A stretch of DNA of 64,000 nucleotides from Adiantum capillus-veneris (taxonomy: Eukaryota; Streptophyta; Polypodiopsida; Polypodiales; Pteridaceae): assembly GCA_014529385.2 (NCBI GenBank), contig CM043959.1, positions 7,805,026-7,869,025 of the forward strand, in the 5' to 3' direction. Below are positions 20,028-31,559 of the stretch, one piece after another. A program made the position numbers and the translations under genes. How positions within the stretch are numbered: position 1 is the stretch's first letter; each line of letters opens with the position of its first letter. Below the pieces are notes generated by a model. That model was not told the origin of the DNA and made no database searches. It was given only the letters and a program-made list of their open reading frames with translations.

Positions 20028-23000
20028 TGTAAGATGCTGGATATTTGGGTCTGTTATAAAAATAAGATTAATGGGTTTTCCAAGACACATGATTTTATTT
20101 TCCTTGTCTCGTTTTAGAATGATTCTTGTGCAATGTTTTGATGTTTTAAAGTGGAAAACAAGGTCGTTTTCAAATTCCATTAAGTTGCATGGATAGTTGA
20201 TTCACTTTAGAAAAAGTTTACTATTTATTTCTTTTTATGCTTCTTAATACTTAAAAAAAAAAGAAAACTAAGGCTGACTTCTTCTTCTACTAGGTCTAGA
20301 AAATCCAGGGTCTCATTTCGTAAAAAACCGCTTTTTGGATGCTTTTTGTGCTTTTTGATAAAAAGAAAGTTTGATTCCAAGTGGATCAGGTAAATCCATG
20401 GTTCAAATTTAGATTTCGTTTTGCTTTTCGTGCCTTTTTTTTGTTTTCATGCTTTTAGGAGGCGCTTCCAAGAAGCAATATGCTTTATAATGTCCTCTAA
20501 ATCTAAAAAACTATTGTATTTAGTCACCATTCATATAGAGAACAAACATACAATGGGGCGATGGGATTAAAACGGGGTTTCACGTGGATTATTTCTACAA
20601 AGGATGACACCGTAGATATGCCGAGGGTGGTATAGTGGATGCGATGATTATGTCGGGGCATGGCAGTGTACTTATAGTCAGATTAGTTACCAAGATTTCA
20701 TTTATATTAAGTAAGTTGTACTAGGAAATTTGATGGAGGCAACAATTAAATTTGAAAAGGAGAACCTTGTTTCTAGAAAAGAGGAGAGGTTTTTTATAAA
20801 GTTAGCACTTTGTGGTAATGGGACACTTATGTGTCGTAAGACACTTTTATGTCCTATTAAGTGACCATTTGGCTTGAATTATTTGAGCAGTTTTAAAATA
20901 TATTTTTTGGTACTATATATCCACAAAGTTGGCTTGGGAGTTGGAAAAACTTTCTTTTTATGGGTATATTACCTTCACCATTAACCTTACTCTTGCACAT
21001 CATTTCTCAACCTAAACTTTGTGGAAAAATGTATTTTGTTTTTTGCCTTTTTTCATAGTTTTCCAACCTCTTCACCATAATACTCTTATTTGTGAGGTCG
21101 AGCATTGTAGAGAACTAGCATTAGTAGTTTTGAGCATGTTTTAATGCTTCTAAGTAGAATCAAATATTTAAAGGAGAAGCTATGATCTAATCACAAGAAT
21201 TCACCAATCTTGTTTTGAGCCATCTTCTACTTTTATGATTTTTTTGGTGGCATCAATGAAATCCAAAGGCAATTGGGATTGCATAGGTGGATTCCATAAT
21301 ATAAAATCATTCTTTCTTGAGTTTTGGGGCACCTAATACCCCACATAGTTTACTATACAAAGATGGTTGATTTTTTTCAATCTAGCATGAATTATAGCCA
21401 TTCTAGTGTAGCTACTATAGTTTCATCAAGATTGCAAATTTCCTATGCTAGTTATGTAGACTTTGTAGCTAGTAACAATATTTAATCATAACATTCAAAT
21501 TTTCATATATATGGAGCATTTTACATGGGAATCTAGAGGTGATAATGTGGAACCCATTTTTTTGTTTGCTATTTTTAGTACTTCATCGTCATGACCAAGA
21601 TCCTTCTTAGTGATAACTTGTATGTTCTATCGACATACTCCATGTCTCCTCATGACTCTAAAGTCCCAAAGTTACCCAAAAGAACATGTATATATTGACA
21701 ATATGGAGCATGACAATATAAACTTTGATGATAGGTTAGAAGAATGGGAAAAATGCAACTTTTTTGTACCTAATTCTATGTCACCCAAAAAAATGGTGAG
21801 TTAAAAGAATGATAAATTTTGTTCACCAAACCATAGAACTTTACGAGAAAATTTATCTCATCAGATAAATCCCAAGGCTTCTCAATATGTAATAGACCAT
21901 GAGTAATATCTATTTTGAGTAAAATGTAGTGGTACATCAACATTGGAGGCTTTCCATGGTCAAAATATGAGATATATTACAAGTTTCTCATTTTTATCAT
22001 CTGTAGTGGTCTTTGAGCTATAAGCTCAAGAAAGTATTTTCCAAAAAGAGAAGCTCTCTTATGGTATTATAACTTTCCGAAAAGACACTATAAGCTCAAG
22101 AAAGGATCTTCCCAAAAGAGAAGATCTCCTATGGTATTGCAACTTTTTTCCTAAACTTTAAAAAAACACTTATATATGTCTTGTTACATTGACAACCTAG
22201 TGCTTTTCTTTTTTTCATAAATCTGGGTGTCTAGTTTTTCCTTGGGGGTCACTCTAGCTTTCATAAGTCCTATATTAGGAGCAATAGAGCACAAAATCAA
22301 GTTGTTGAGAGATGTATAGAATGTAGTGAAACTCTATATCCTTCCTATGTAGAGGTGTTGCAAGCTCTACATCACCATATCCATAACAAACTTTGTCTCT
22401 TCTTCACAGGAAGAAGAAGAAATATCACTCTACTCTCTTTAATATGTTCTCTTGGTGAATGCACTCTCCATGACCTTTGAGGCAGAAATATGTACCTAGC
22501 TCTCATCATTGTTCTCTTGTAGCAGCAAAGAAAGAGGCCTTTCAACCATTAGAATCACTCCTTGATCATGGCAGAAGCTCTAAAATTCATAGCCACCATT
22601 TCTTTCTCTCTCTATTTCGATTTTTGTTATGTGTAGGGAAACTACACTATTTTGTGATTCTTTTGGTGCTTGATAATGATTCATGATTGTTTTTAGCATG
22701 CTGATGTACGCATACAATATGTTGCAAGGACACTATTTTGGCCGTGTCTCCCAAAACCTTATGAATCAAATCAAACCCTTTTAATTGGAGATTACCCACA
22801 TTGTTTAGAGCGTTTTATCTTTCATGTGTCATGTCAAAACTTTGCTTGTGTCAATGCTAATTTCTCCACTTCTAACCAAAATTTTGGACCCTTATCTACG
22901 TAGAGGGCTACCATATGCACTCATCAAATGGGGAAGACCACTTAGAAAAGTTAATAATATGATTAGAAATTCTAACAAATGTATTTAGATCTCCATTATC

Positions 23001-23370
23001 ATGTTATGAGTGTAAATTATTAATTGCTTCTAATACAATATTACTTGTGCATGTAGGGATGCTACCAAGGAGAAATACTATATGGAGTTGTGAATTTGAT
23101 GTGGATTTCATATATGATTATGGTTTGTTTTTGTGAGTTGATTTCACTTGTTAGCATGAGTCTCATATATTTCTGAACTTGATGTGTTGTTATAAGGCTA
23201 AACACTCACTCTTGTTGTCATACACGCATCCCAAAACAGGGAAAAACTGTTATATACTCAAGTGTGAAATTGTGGCATATGATTGGTCAAAGTGGTGGGG
23301 CTGTTTTGTATGGTGTATGATTTGCATATGGTTAAAATATTTTAGATTGGTTTTTTGATATTATGTTAGT
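20028..23370 (+). repeat. Repeat X, copy B (probable 5' part of the relic's long 3' LTR)
   Basis: It begins TGTAAGATGCTGG immediately after the AGGAGGA polypurine tract of the gypsy relic, as an LTR should. It matches copy C from its first bases (26389, TGTAAAATCTCC) through the block near 23340, although diverged. Shared landmarks are GGGTCT.TTATAAAAATAAG, the three CTTTTTGTGCTTTTT-type units, the TAGCTCTCATCA block and GGTGCTACCAAGG. It is noncoding. If Z copy B (24671-25104) is the other end, the LTR spans about 5 kb, within the range known for Ogre-type elements. Confidence 0.6.
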
Positions 23371-24670
23371 CATTTCTCAGAATATTTTGTATACATAAAG
23401 TTCCACTTTTAAGAGCCATAGGTCTACCTTCCACACTTGGCACAACCAGGTGGTTGATTTGCATAAATTTGGTTCATGTTCCACAATCCTTGATCAAACT
23501 TCTCTGTCAAGTGCCTTTTTGAAAAAACTTTCCCACAATCAAAGCCTTGATCTCACTAATTGCTCCACAAATTTTTTGATCTTCAAAGATTTCCTCTTTT
23601 CTTCTTTGAGCTTCAATTGAATTGCTTGCATCTCTAACTAATTTTCATCCTCTACGTGCTTCACTTTCTATTCTAAATCATTTGACTTCCGGGTTGCCAA
23701 TAACTCCATTTGATGCTTTTGAATCACTGGATCTTGATCTACTAAATGTGCACCCAACGTTATCACATAATCCATAGCCATGATATAAATAATCAAAGAA
23801 TGTGAGGCATTCTCTCTCTACTTCTTCCTTTCTTTTGATTTTTTGATATGCACTTCATGAATTGTTTCCATATTGCTTCTAGCTATCTTTTTGGCTTTCA
23901 TTAAAAGGTTTTTTCTCAGTTGAGAATTAGACTCCTAGTTTTGGTATGTCCTTTGATCCCTTTGTCAATGATGTATCAAACACATCATATTCACTAATGC
24001 CACCTACTGCTTACCTCTCTTTGCCTCATCACTATCAAATCCTCCCTAGATCATTTCAAAAAATGACTTCTTCTAACTTCCTTTGATAGTTTTGATGTTA
24101 CCAATTTGAGTCCTTGTTTTTGTGAAATCTACTCTTCTACATCAATAACCTGTATTGGTAATGGAAACACTTAAAGAGAATATAAAGCTTGCAGATAGGG
24201 ACCAATTTTGCATTTGTTCATTGATTTTGTTTTATCCTTTAAATTTTTTGATGTACCTTCATTATTTTCCCAGAAAAGCCTCGTAATTAATTAAGAGTCT
24301 CTGATTGTAGTTGGACAATCTCTGAGTTTGTTCATACCAAAGATGAGTTGTGAAGTTTGTAATTGTGTCCAAGCCTTGTAAAGTGGGCCATTGGCCAAGA
24401 GAGACCTAAGTTCATTTTTGTAAAGTGGGAAAGGGACACCTTATCGTCATCAAAATTTTGAGTTTTGAGTACGACTGAGAGGGGCTACTCTCACGCGCTT
24501 TGTAATCTTCATATCTTGATCTTTTTGGTAATCACATTTTGATTTTGAAACTTGCAATGTGTTCCTTGTATGTTGCTCTTTCATTCAAGTATATTCATTG
24601 TCGATTCTGTTGTGATTTACGAATATACGTTAGTAGGAAAAATTTGATGTTATGAGTGCGGTAATGACTA
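23371..24670. other. Sequence between X copy B and Z copy B; possible minus-strand coding relic
   Basis: Neither repeat family covers this stretch. On the minus strand, 24080-23520 translates, with stops, into a lysine/glutamate-rich, coiled-coil-like sequence with AKKIARSNMETI, KKSKERKK and MQAIQLKLKEEKRKSLKIKK. This is distantly reminiscent of the NAM-associated proteins encoded next to PIF/Harbinger transposases, but that is weak. 24100-24670 shows no recognisable feature beyond LTR-like base composition. Confidence 0.3.
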
Positions 24671-25104
24671 TTTTTTGACATTCTGACCATAGGAGAGAGT
24701 GTTAGACCTTAGAGAGATATTTTTGGTATGCTCTATTGCAGTATCCAAGACCTTGATGATGATCAATCTCGATTTTGGTACCTCCTCAAAATGCAACCAA
24801 ACTTGGTAGGTTAGTGCTCCTAAGTGTTTGAGACCTTCTCTCAAAGTTTCGTAGCATTTGGACTTTGTTCAAGTGCCGAAATGGGTCAATGACTAAGTGT
24901 GGTGACATAGAACATAGACAAGTTTCCACATAGAAGAGTGATAGATTTGCTAGTTCTAGAGACATTGTCATTCCGTAGGTTCACTTCTTGAGGTTGACAC
25001 CTCAAAGAGTCTCCGTGTGCCATCTGAGTCGTTCCCCGAGTATTGAAAGTTTGTTAGTGCCAGAAAGCTATGCTATAGACGTCCATCGTGGTGGCCCGCT
25101 AACA
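24671..25104 (+). repeat. LTR 3'-end segment Z, copy B
   Basis: It is homologous to 13428-13860 in the same orientation and ends GCCCGCTAACA. The CA end plus the following primer-site-like sequence suggests an LTR/internal boundary at 25104/25105. Confidence 0.7.
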
Positions 25105-25105
25105 C

Positions 25106-25125
25106 TGGCGTCCTTGCTGGGGATA
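25106..25125 (+). promoter_or_regulatory. Primer-binding-site-like sequence
   Basis: TGGCGTCCTTGCTGGGG starts one base after an LTR-like end. Gypsy elements of the Tat/Ogre group use primer sites of the general form TGGCG...GCTGGGG. The tRNA cannot be named from sequence alone. A primer site here implies segment Z copy B acts as a 5' LTR end, whereas X copy B looked like a 3' LTR; both hold if two elements shared an LTR in tandem. Confidence 0.5.
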
Positions 25126-26388
25126 ACGATCCTTAGGTGGTGAGTGACCTAGTTGTAGCATTTTACTTATAGACTTTTGATTTTGATTTCCAATTCATTT
25201 ACATTTTACTAGTGAGGCAGATTGTCACAGGAATAGAATAATAGAGATAGACAGCAAGAACAGAGGAAGAAATCTTTGTATTGATAGTGTTTGATACAAC
25301 AGAGGAGCAAAATATATGGGCGCACTCCGTTGTACGCCGTTGTACGGAGCTCGAACCTCCCGACCACCCCCGAGCTTCAATTCGCTTGCATGCAGCGTCT
25401 CACTCGCACTCGCACTCGCACTCCCACTCTCACTCGCACTCGCACTCGCACTCGTAGAAGAGAGATTGGTGAATGATCCCCAAAACGCACCACCTGTCTT
25501 TCTATTCTGGTTTTTTTTTTCCTCCAAAAGCATGCGACCTCCCAAAATAGCCGCTTTTCTATTTTTTTTGGCGTTTGGTCGACTCGACTTGCGCGCCAAG
25601 TATACCTGCAAGAATAGGTAAAAACGTGATTGCGAAGCGATCCGTAAAGGTTAGATTTTTGAAACTTAAAAAAATAAAATAAAAATAAGTCAACAAATTT
25701 TCAGCTGTCTTCAATTGAACATAACTCCCAAACGGAGCCAAAACAGCCCAAGTCCGTCTCACACAATCTTGTTGCCCTTGCTGCGCTCTTCGACGGCTAT
25801 GTGATGGAAAATTTCCATAGCCTGCTCTGATTTGCTGAAAATCAACCTGCAAAACAGCATTTTCTACAAAAACGATGCAAAAAGAGCAAATCCCACTTTT
25901 TTCTTAATCTTTGGCCCTCAACGAGCATCAAAACATCAAAATCTCTAAAGACTCAGAGAACCAAAGTTGCTCCTTATAACACAGGCTTCAATCGCTTCAT
26001 ACATCACTTTTCCAAAATCTCACGTTAACACCTTCAAAAATGCCCCAGAAAGTGCCTTTCGGATCAGAATTTTTTTTTGGACGAAAACAATCCACAGATC
26101 CTTCTACACAGTGGACTAACTTTAAAACAACCAAAACTTCCTAGAAAAACAAAATTTATTACTAAAACACCTCAAAATCAAGTCCTGTTACACAGATAGA
26201 CGTGGGGTTTAGTGCTTGGTAGAGGCTAGACGTTAAAGACTTGCTAGATCTACGCTTGAGAGGTATTAGGAGTTGTGAGTGAGATATAAAAGCATTTTAT
26301 TCTTCATCTTCTCTGATGCTTTGAAAGTACTATTCCATATTCCATATTTCATTTTTCTTCCAGTTTTGCACCATTTGTTGATGTTTAG
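25126..26388. other. Region between primer-like site and X copy C; no gene seen
   Basis: It contains the CACTCG hexamer repeat and simple AT-rich sequence. The 97-128-codon frames on both strands at 25225-25852 are low-complexity or unsupported. No gag or pol similarity is visible, so if it is the inside of an LTR element it is a non-autonomous one. Confidence 0.45.
25401..25454. repeat. (CACTCG)n hexamer repeat
   Basis: Nine units of CACTCG with two variant units (CACTCC, CACTCT) in the middle. On the minus strand it would read as a Ser-Ala/Ser-Glu dipeptide repeat, but no gene context supports translation. Confidence 0.9.
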
Positions 26389-29300
26389 TGTAAAATCTCC
26401 AATTTGTGGGTCTCTTATAAAAATAAGAAAATTAGCTTTCAATATCTATTTTGCCAAATCTTGACTTAAGATGCTTGATTGACAATATTATAAGGGTCTA
26501 AAAGTGAAAAACAAGGCTGTTCCACGTTCCACTAGGTTAGATGGACGTTTGGTTCAATTTTGAAAAAATCCGGTATTTTTAGTTTTTGCATGCTTTTTAT
26601 GCTTTTATGTGTTTTTTTTTTTGCAAAAAGCAAGGTTGGATCCTTGATCTACGTATTCGGAGAAGCTATGGTTCAATTTTGTAAAAATCTGTTTTTTGAG
26701 TGCTTTTCACGCTATTCTTAGCTTTTCATGATTTTTAGTGTTTTTTAGTGAAAAACGAGTCCACTTTCTTATTCCAGTGGAGGAGGGGAACCCGTGGTTC
26801 GATTTTAGATTTTTTTATTTTGCTTTTTACACTATTTTTATCTTTTCGTGCTTTTCGGCATTTTTGAAAAGCAATGTGCTTTTCAGGATGACCTAAACAT
26901 AAAAATATTAATTTTAGTCTCCGTCGGATTTAAAAATGATCACCCGGAGCAAAAGCATAACCAAACGAGATTTTTACGAGAATTATTTTTATAAAAAACG
27001 GTACCGTAAATACATCGGGGTAGTACGGGAAAGTCATAATTATGTCGGGACATCACGGTGCGGCATAGTCTAGCTAAGGTTCCATTAGTTGGCCGGATAT
27101 TGTTCAATTGGCTAATTTTACTATAGAAATTGAATGGTAAGTGGGAGAGTTGACTACTAAAAGCTGTGCCATAGACTGGAGTCTTTTCCCAAAAGCTTGC
27201 AGCTAATTCTGGTTGAGATGTAGCGCTAGTAGCTGGCTTGGACATCCTACTGCACTTGCCTATAAATTGCCAGTTAGTGCTCAGTTTTCAGTGCCATCTG
27301 TTGCGTCTACTACCGTAAGGCTATACGTATCTATTATACGGAGTGGTGAAATCTCTTCATCACCATCTCCATAAGCTCTTCTCTCTCTCTGTCTCAAGAT
27401 ATTCTCTCTCTACTCGCTTACTATCTCCTCTCTCGTTTCACAATGTACGCGCTCTCTGGAAGCTCTCGTGTGGCGGATACCTCTACGTAGCTCTCATCAC
27501 CGCTCTCTTGTGGCAAAGCAAGAAGCCTTTTGACAGTCCCTAATCGATTCTAAAGCACGGTGAGAAGCTCTAAACTCCATAGCCATCGTCATCTCTTTCT
27601 CTCTATGTCATTTTTCGAGTAGTCACTCTCTCGGTGATTGTTTTTTCGTATATGAGTGTATGTATGGATTAATCGAGTATGTATGAAGTTGACCCATGAT
27701 TATTTCATCATGATCAACATGCTGATTATGCACATGATGCGTTTATGATCATGTGCGTGCGTAAAAAGCGCTTTTCGTTTCACATCTTAGAGGTGGTAGG
27801 AACACTGTTTTGGTCATAACTCACAAACCATTATGAATCAGCCCCAACCCTTTATATCAAAGATAAAACACATCATTTAGAACACTTTATCTCTTTGGTG
27901 TCATTGGAAAATCATGCATGAGCTAAGAGATATGGCCAAAAAATAGCTTGCTGCCCACTGCACAACCAAATTTTTTGACTCCAGGCTCCTTGGAGAACCA
28001 TTATATAGATTCACCGGATGGGCAAACCGACTTGACCAATTGAAAAGCTAGATGAAACTTGATGATAAATGTATTTAGGTCTTCGTTATCACCTCGAGAA
28101 TGCAAGTTATTAATCGATCCATAACTGGTTTTACCTACGCGTGTAGGGGTGCTACCAAGGGGGAGTACCATATGACGTCGTGAGTTAACCGAGCTGTCTA
28201 TGTATGATTTATGGATTTTTTGGTGAGTTGATTTCAGTTATTAGATGCCCATAAACTTATGTGAGGGTATATGGTTAGGCAACCCGAACCGCATAGGCAA
28301 ATATGATTAAAGTGGCTTTCTTTTTGGGTTACCGTTTGTTGTGTAAGTACCATATGGTTAAAGTGATGTGATAGAGTGCTAGTCTATATTATGGAGATGA
28401 GCTTGATGAATTGTTTTGAGGTCAAATACTTTCATTTTCCTGTTATGCATGTTCCTGAAAATCTCGAAAAGTTGCTTTTTGCATATGTGTGAAGTTATGG
28501 TTTATGGTTGACCTAAAGGTCAGAGTTGTTTTGCATCATGTTTATGGTGATTTAATGTTATAATATGATGTATGGAAACGTATGGATTGATGTGGATACC
28601 TCATGTGGATGGTTATGATTGCTTTTCACCTTTCTAGGTCAAAACTAGCTCTATGTGCTAAAGAGGTGAAGTGCAGATGTGATGCAACAACTTTGCATGG
28701 TTGGATGTTGTCAAAATTGGACTTTTATATCATGATTAGTTGCTGGTCAGACTCTTTTCATGCATGAAAGACTCATGTATTAAGGGTCACATGTGTATGG
28801 ACTCCGATTGAATGCAGGGGATATGTCAAACTCCAAGTGTGGGAGTTAGTTCAATGTGATTATGATTTGTGGTTAAGGGATGAGATTCCCTCATGGATTA
28901 TGGTTGTGATTTTATGGTGGAAACCGGTGTGGCTCATGTTTTTTTTTTGGATATGGTTATGCTGTCGAAATATTTGCAGCCATGTTATGTTCTAAAATGG
29001 TTATGCCTCACCCAAGTTGGGTGGAGTGCTCACCCGTGTGATGTGATTGGATTATGATTTATGGTTTTGAGATTGGATCATGAAGTGATCTAGAGGGTTT
29101 ACGGTAGACGTGTAAGGGTAGAGACCTTGTACAATCTAACTGCTTGGAAAAGATTGCTTGTGCATAAGGAAAGTGCTATTGTGATTGGACTCATGTGTTA
29201 TGTTTCTCATGGCAACCTCCCTACAAGACTAGGATCACCTACATCGCTTAGCCTTAGACTAAAGGGTTGCTGACCTGGGGCTTTGTTGGATCGGGGGTGT

Positions 29301-29562
29301 TGCCTAGGTCTTCTTCTTTTTGTTAGGCTCATCTACGCGGTTAGTGCATCGGGGGTTGAATGACCTACACGGCTAACACATCGGGGATTTTGCCTTGACT
29401 TTGCCTAAACACCCGGTGCTGGGCATCGAAGAGGCATGGCACCTGAACTGGTATGGTTGGTGTTGATACCCTACTACCTACTGGTACTTGGGATCCTTTC
29501 AGAGCTCGAGTTCATGGAGGGTGACGAAGTGGCCTCAACTTATGTCTGGCTCAGGTAGGCTG
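26389..29562 (+). repeat. Repeat X, copy C (left part)
   Basis: This is the longest copy of repeat X. It starts TGTAAAATCTCC and runs without coding potential to the insertion point of a copia derivative. It carries three ~120-bp internal units beginning GGTTCAATTTTG (about 26551, 26669 and 26792), a TATA-like CCTATAAATTG (about 27250) and the segment 27300-27860 that is inverted in copy A. Orientation matches copy B. Confidence 0.65.
26551..26900 (+). repeat. Three ~120-bp tandem units inside repeat X
   Basis: Each unit opens with GGTTCRATTTT, continues through T-rich CTTTTNACRCTNTTNNTAGCTTTTCATG-like sequence and ends in a GGA..GNNAANC segment. Copy B shows the same three units in diverged form (about 20190-20440). 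Confidence 0.7.
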
Positions 29563-29711
29563 TGTTAAATATGGAGCCTGATTTACCCCTTGTAAATTTT
29601 TGTATTAAAAACGCACATTTGTAAGGCCCCCATTATGGGGAGAAACCATCGTGCGTGAAGAAAAATCACTTGCCGAAAAACAAAATCACTCGTCGGAAAC
29701 CAAAATTTTCA

Positions 29712-30203
29712 TGGCTTTGTATTTTGGAGGAGCCGATATTTTTCTAGAAGGGCATGCTGATGCAAATATGACAGGTGACAAAGATATTTGAAGGAGCTAT
29801 TGGCTATGTCTTCACGGTTGGAGGCACATCAGTAAGCTGGGCTTCAAAGCTGCAAAAAGTGGTCTCACTTTCTACCACGGAAGCAGAGTATGTAGCAATG
29901 ACGGAGGTAAGCAAAGAAATTTTGTGGCTTCACAGATTCTTAGAAGAGCTTGGATTCAAACAAGACAATTGTGTCTTGTACAGTGATAGCCAAAGCGCTA
30001 TCCATCTTGCAAAGAACTCAGCCTTTCATTCAAGGACAAAGCACATTGAGATGAGATATCACTTCATACACACTCTTTTGGAAGAGGGACAACTAAAGCT
30101 AGGAAAGGTGCATACAAGTGAAAATCCTACAGACATGTTTACAAAGGTGGTCAACAAGGAGAAGTTGAGCTTTTGCTCATCTTCAATTGGCATTCAAGGA
30201 TAA
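29712..30203 (+). pseudogene. Copia RNase H fragment
   Basis: Conceptual translation starts ALYFGGADIFLEGHADANMTGDK, then a frameshift before GAIGYVFTVGGTSVSWASKL. The rest is open to a TAA at 30201-30203. It contains STTEAEYVAMTE, LYSDSQSAIHLAKN, RTKHIEMRYHFI and NPTDMFTKVV, the standard copia RNase H landmarks. It closely matches 60494-61000 on the minus strand. It cannot support retrotransposition because gag, protease, integrase and RT are gone. Confidence 0.9.
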
Positions 30204-30253
30204 GAAGCCAGGATGGAAAGCAGTCACATGTTTGGTTTGGAGATCAGTCTCCA

Positions 30254-30725
30254 AGTATGGAGCATGATTTACCCCTTGTAATTTTCTGTATTAATATTGC
30301 ACATTTGTAAGGCCCCCATTATGAGGAGAAGCCATCGTGCATGAAGAAAAATCACTCACCAAAAAAAATTCACTCGTCGGAAACCAAAATTTTCAAAGGA
30401 GGACTTGTCTTCTCAAGGGCGGCCACACCAGTGCGGATTGGAGGGTCCGATTTGGACTTATCTACACAAGGGTGGCTACACATGGCAGCCTCTCATGAGA
30501 GAAGGCAGCCCTTTTGGCCTATAAAAGGAGGAAATTTCTACACATATTTCATAGTGTGAAGTTGATGCAACAAGGTGGGTGTGAGGTGGTGAGAGTGAAG
30601 CAAGGTGGGAGCTCTATTAAGGGTATAATCCCTTTGTAACCTACTTCTTGTTTGAAGTACTAAAGCCATTAAGTGACTGCTTTTCCATGGATGTAGCCCA
30701 CATTGGGTGAACCAGGTATATCATG

Positions 30726-30784
<59 letters not shown>

Positions 30785-30869
30785 CTATGATCTCTTGTGT
30801 GTAAAAATTATCTCTCTCCATTAAGTAATCTACTCAATTATCTACTTAGCTACATCATATTTCCTAACA
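30254..30869 (+). repeat. 3' LTR of the deleted copia element
   Basis: It matches the minus-strand LTR at 59685-60433 but starts internally, at TATGGAGC, without TGTTAAG and without the polypurine tract. It contains a TATA box (CCTATAAAAGG, about 30518) and a CT microsatellite, and ends TTCCTAACA. Confidence 0.85.
30730..30781. repeat. (CT)n microsatellite in the copia LTR
   Basis: A pure CT run of about 52 bp. The equivalent place in the related LTR (about 59774-59790) has only a short GA run, so length is highly variable within the family. Confidence 0.9.
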
Positions 30870-30965
30870 GGCTGAAGGTATTATGGCTTGCTCTTGACGA
30901 AGCTAAATTCTCTCTGTCCATAGTAGAGCGGATGTGGATGGATGGACCAGTCGATCCCTACACAG
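30870..30965 (+). repeat. Repeat X, copy C (right part after the insertion)
   Basis: This matches bases 101-182 of the window. Similarity fades after about 30965. 30966-31559 holds a short CT run (about 31138-31152) and nothing else recognised. Confidence 0.7.
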
Positions 30966-31559
30966 GGTCCGGTGCTCTGCTAGTTATTTTGTCATAAACT
31001 TTTTGATGTTATGGTATAGCCAGATTTTGATGTTGCATTAATACATGGTTGCATGTTTCATTTTGATGGGACATTTAAAGATTCTCAGTTGTCATTCTCT
31101 CACGTCTCTGTGCACTCTATTTCACCCTCTACTATATTCTCTCTCTCTCTCTTCCCACAACGCGGTGTACACATATATTCATCCTCCACAATGTTATGTT
31201 TTTCTTGAGTGCTCTTTCATCCATAACACCCATTCAGGGGTAGCACTAGTCGCTAGGTGCCTCTTGATGTAGTCCGGCTCATGGCCTAAACTCCATGCTT
31301 GGTTGGGCGATGAGAGCTCCTCTCCTATGCAAATGCTTCCGCAACTCTGATGTATATTGAAAATTGTATAAAGGTGTACATTGTATATTTTGTGCATAGA
31401 CCCCCGGGGAGGGGTATCTCTCATTTAGTCTGAGGATTCAATTCTACAATTAAGAGTAGGTTAGGTAACATCTATAACCATCAAATTGAGCAAAAAGGAC
31501 TAGGGAAAAAACTGCCAAAACCTTATTTTGGTTACTGGGACCATAAACTCTAAAATTTT

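Larger units (their letters stand above)
29563..30869 (+). mobile_element. Internally deleted Ty1/copia element with 5-bp target duplications
   Basis: The element begins TGTTAAATATGG and ends CCTAACA, flanked by GGCTG at 29558-29562 and at 30870-30874. Its first ~150 bp are the start of a 5' LTR, which then jumps (about 29711) into the end of pol. A 3' LTR follows from about 30254 to 30869. It belongs to the same family as the minus-strand element at 59685-64000, whose LTR it matches. The uninterrupted target survives at 101-105, confirming the insertion. Confidence 0.9.
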
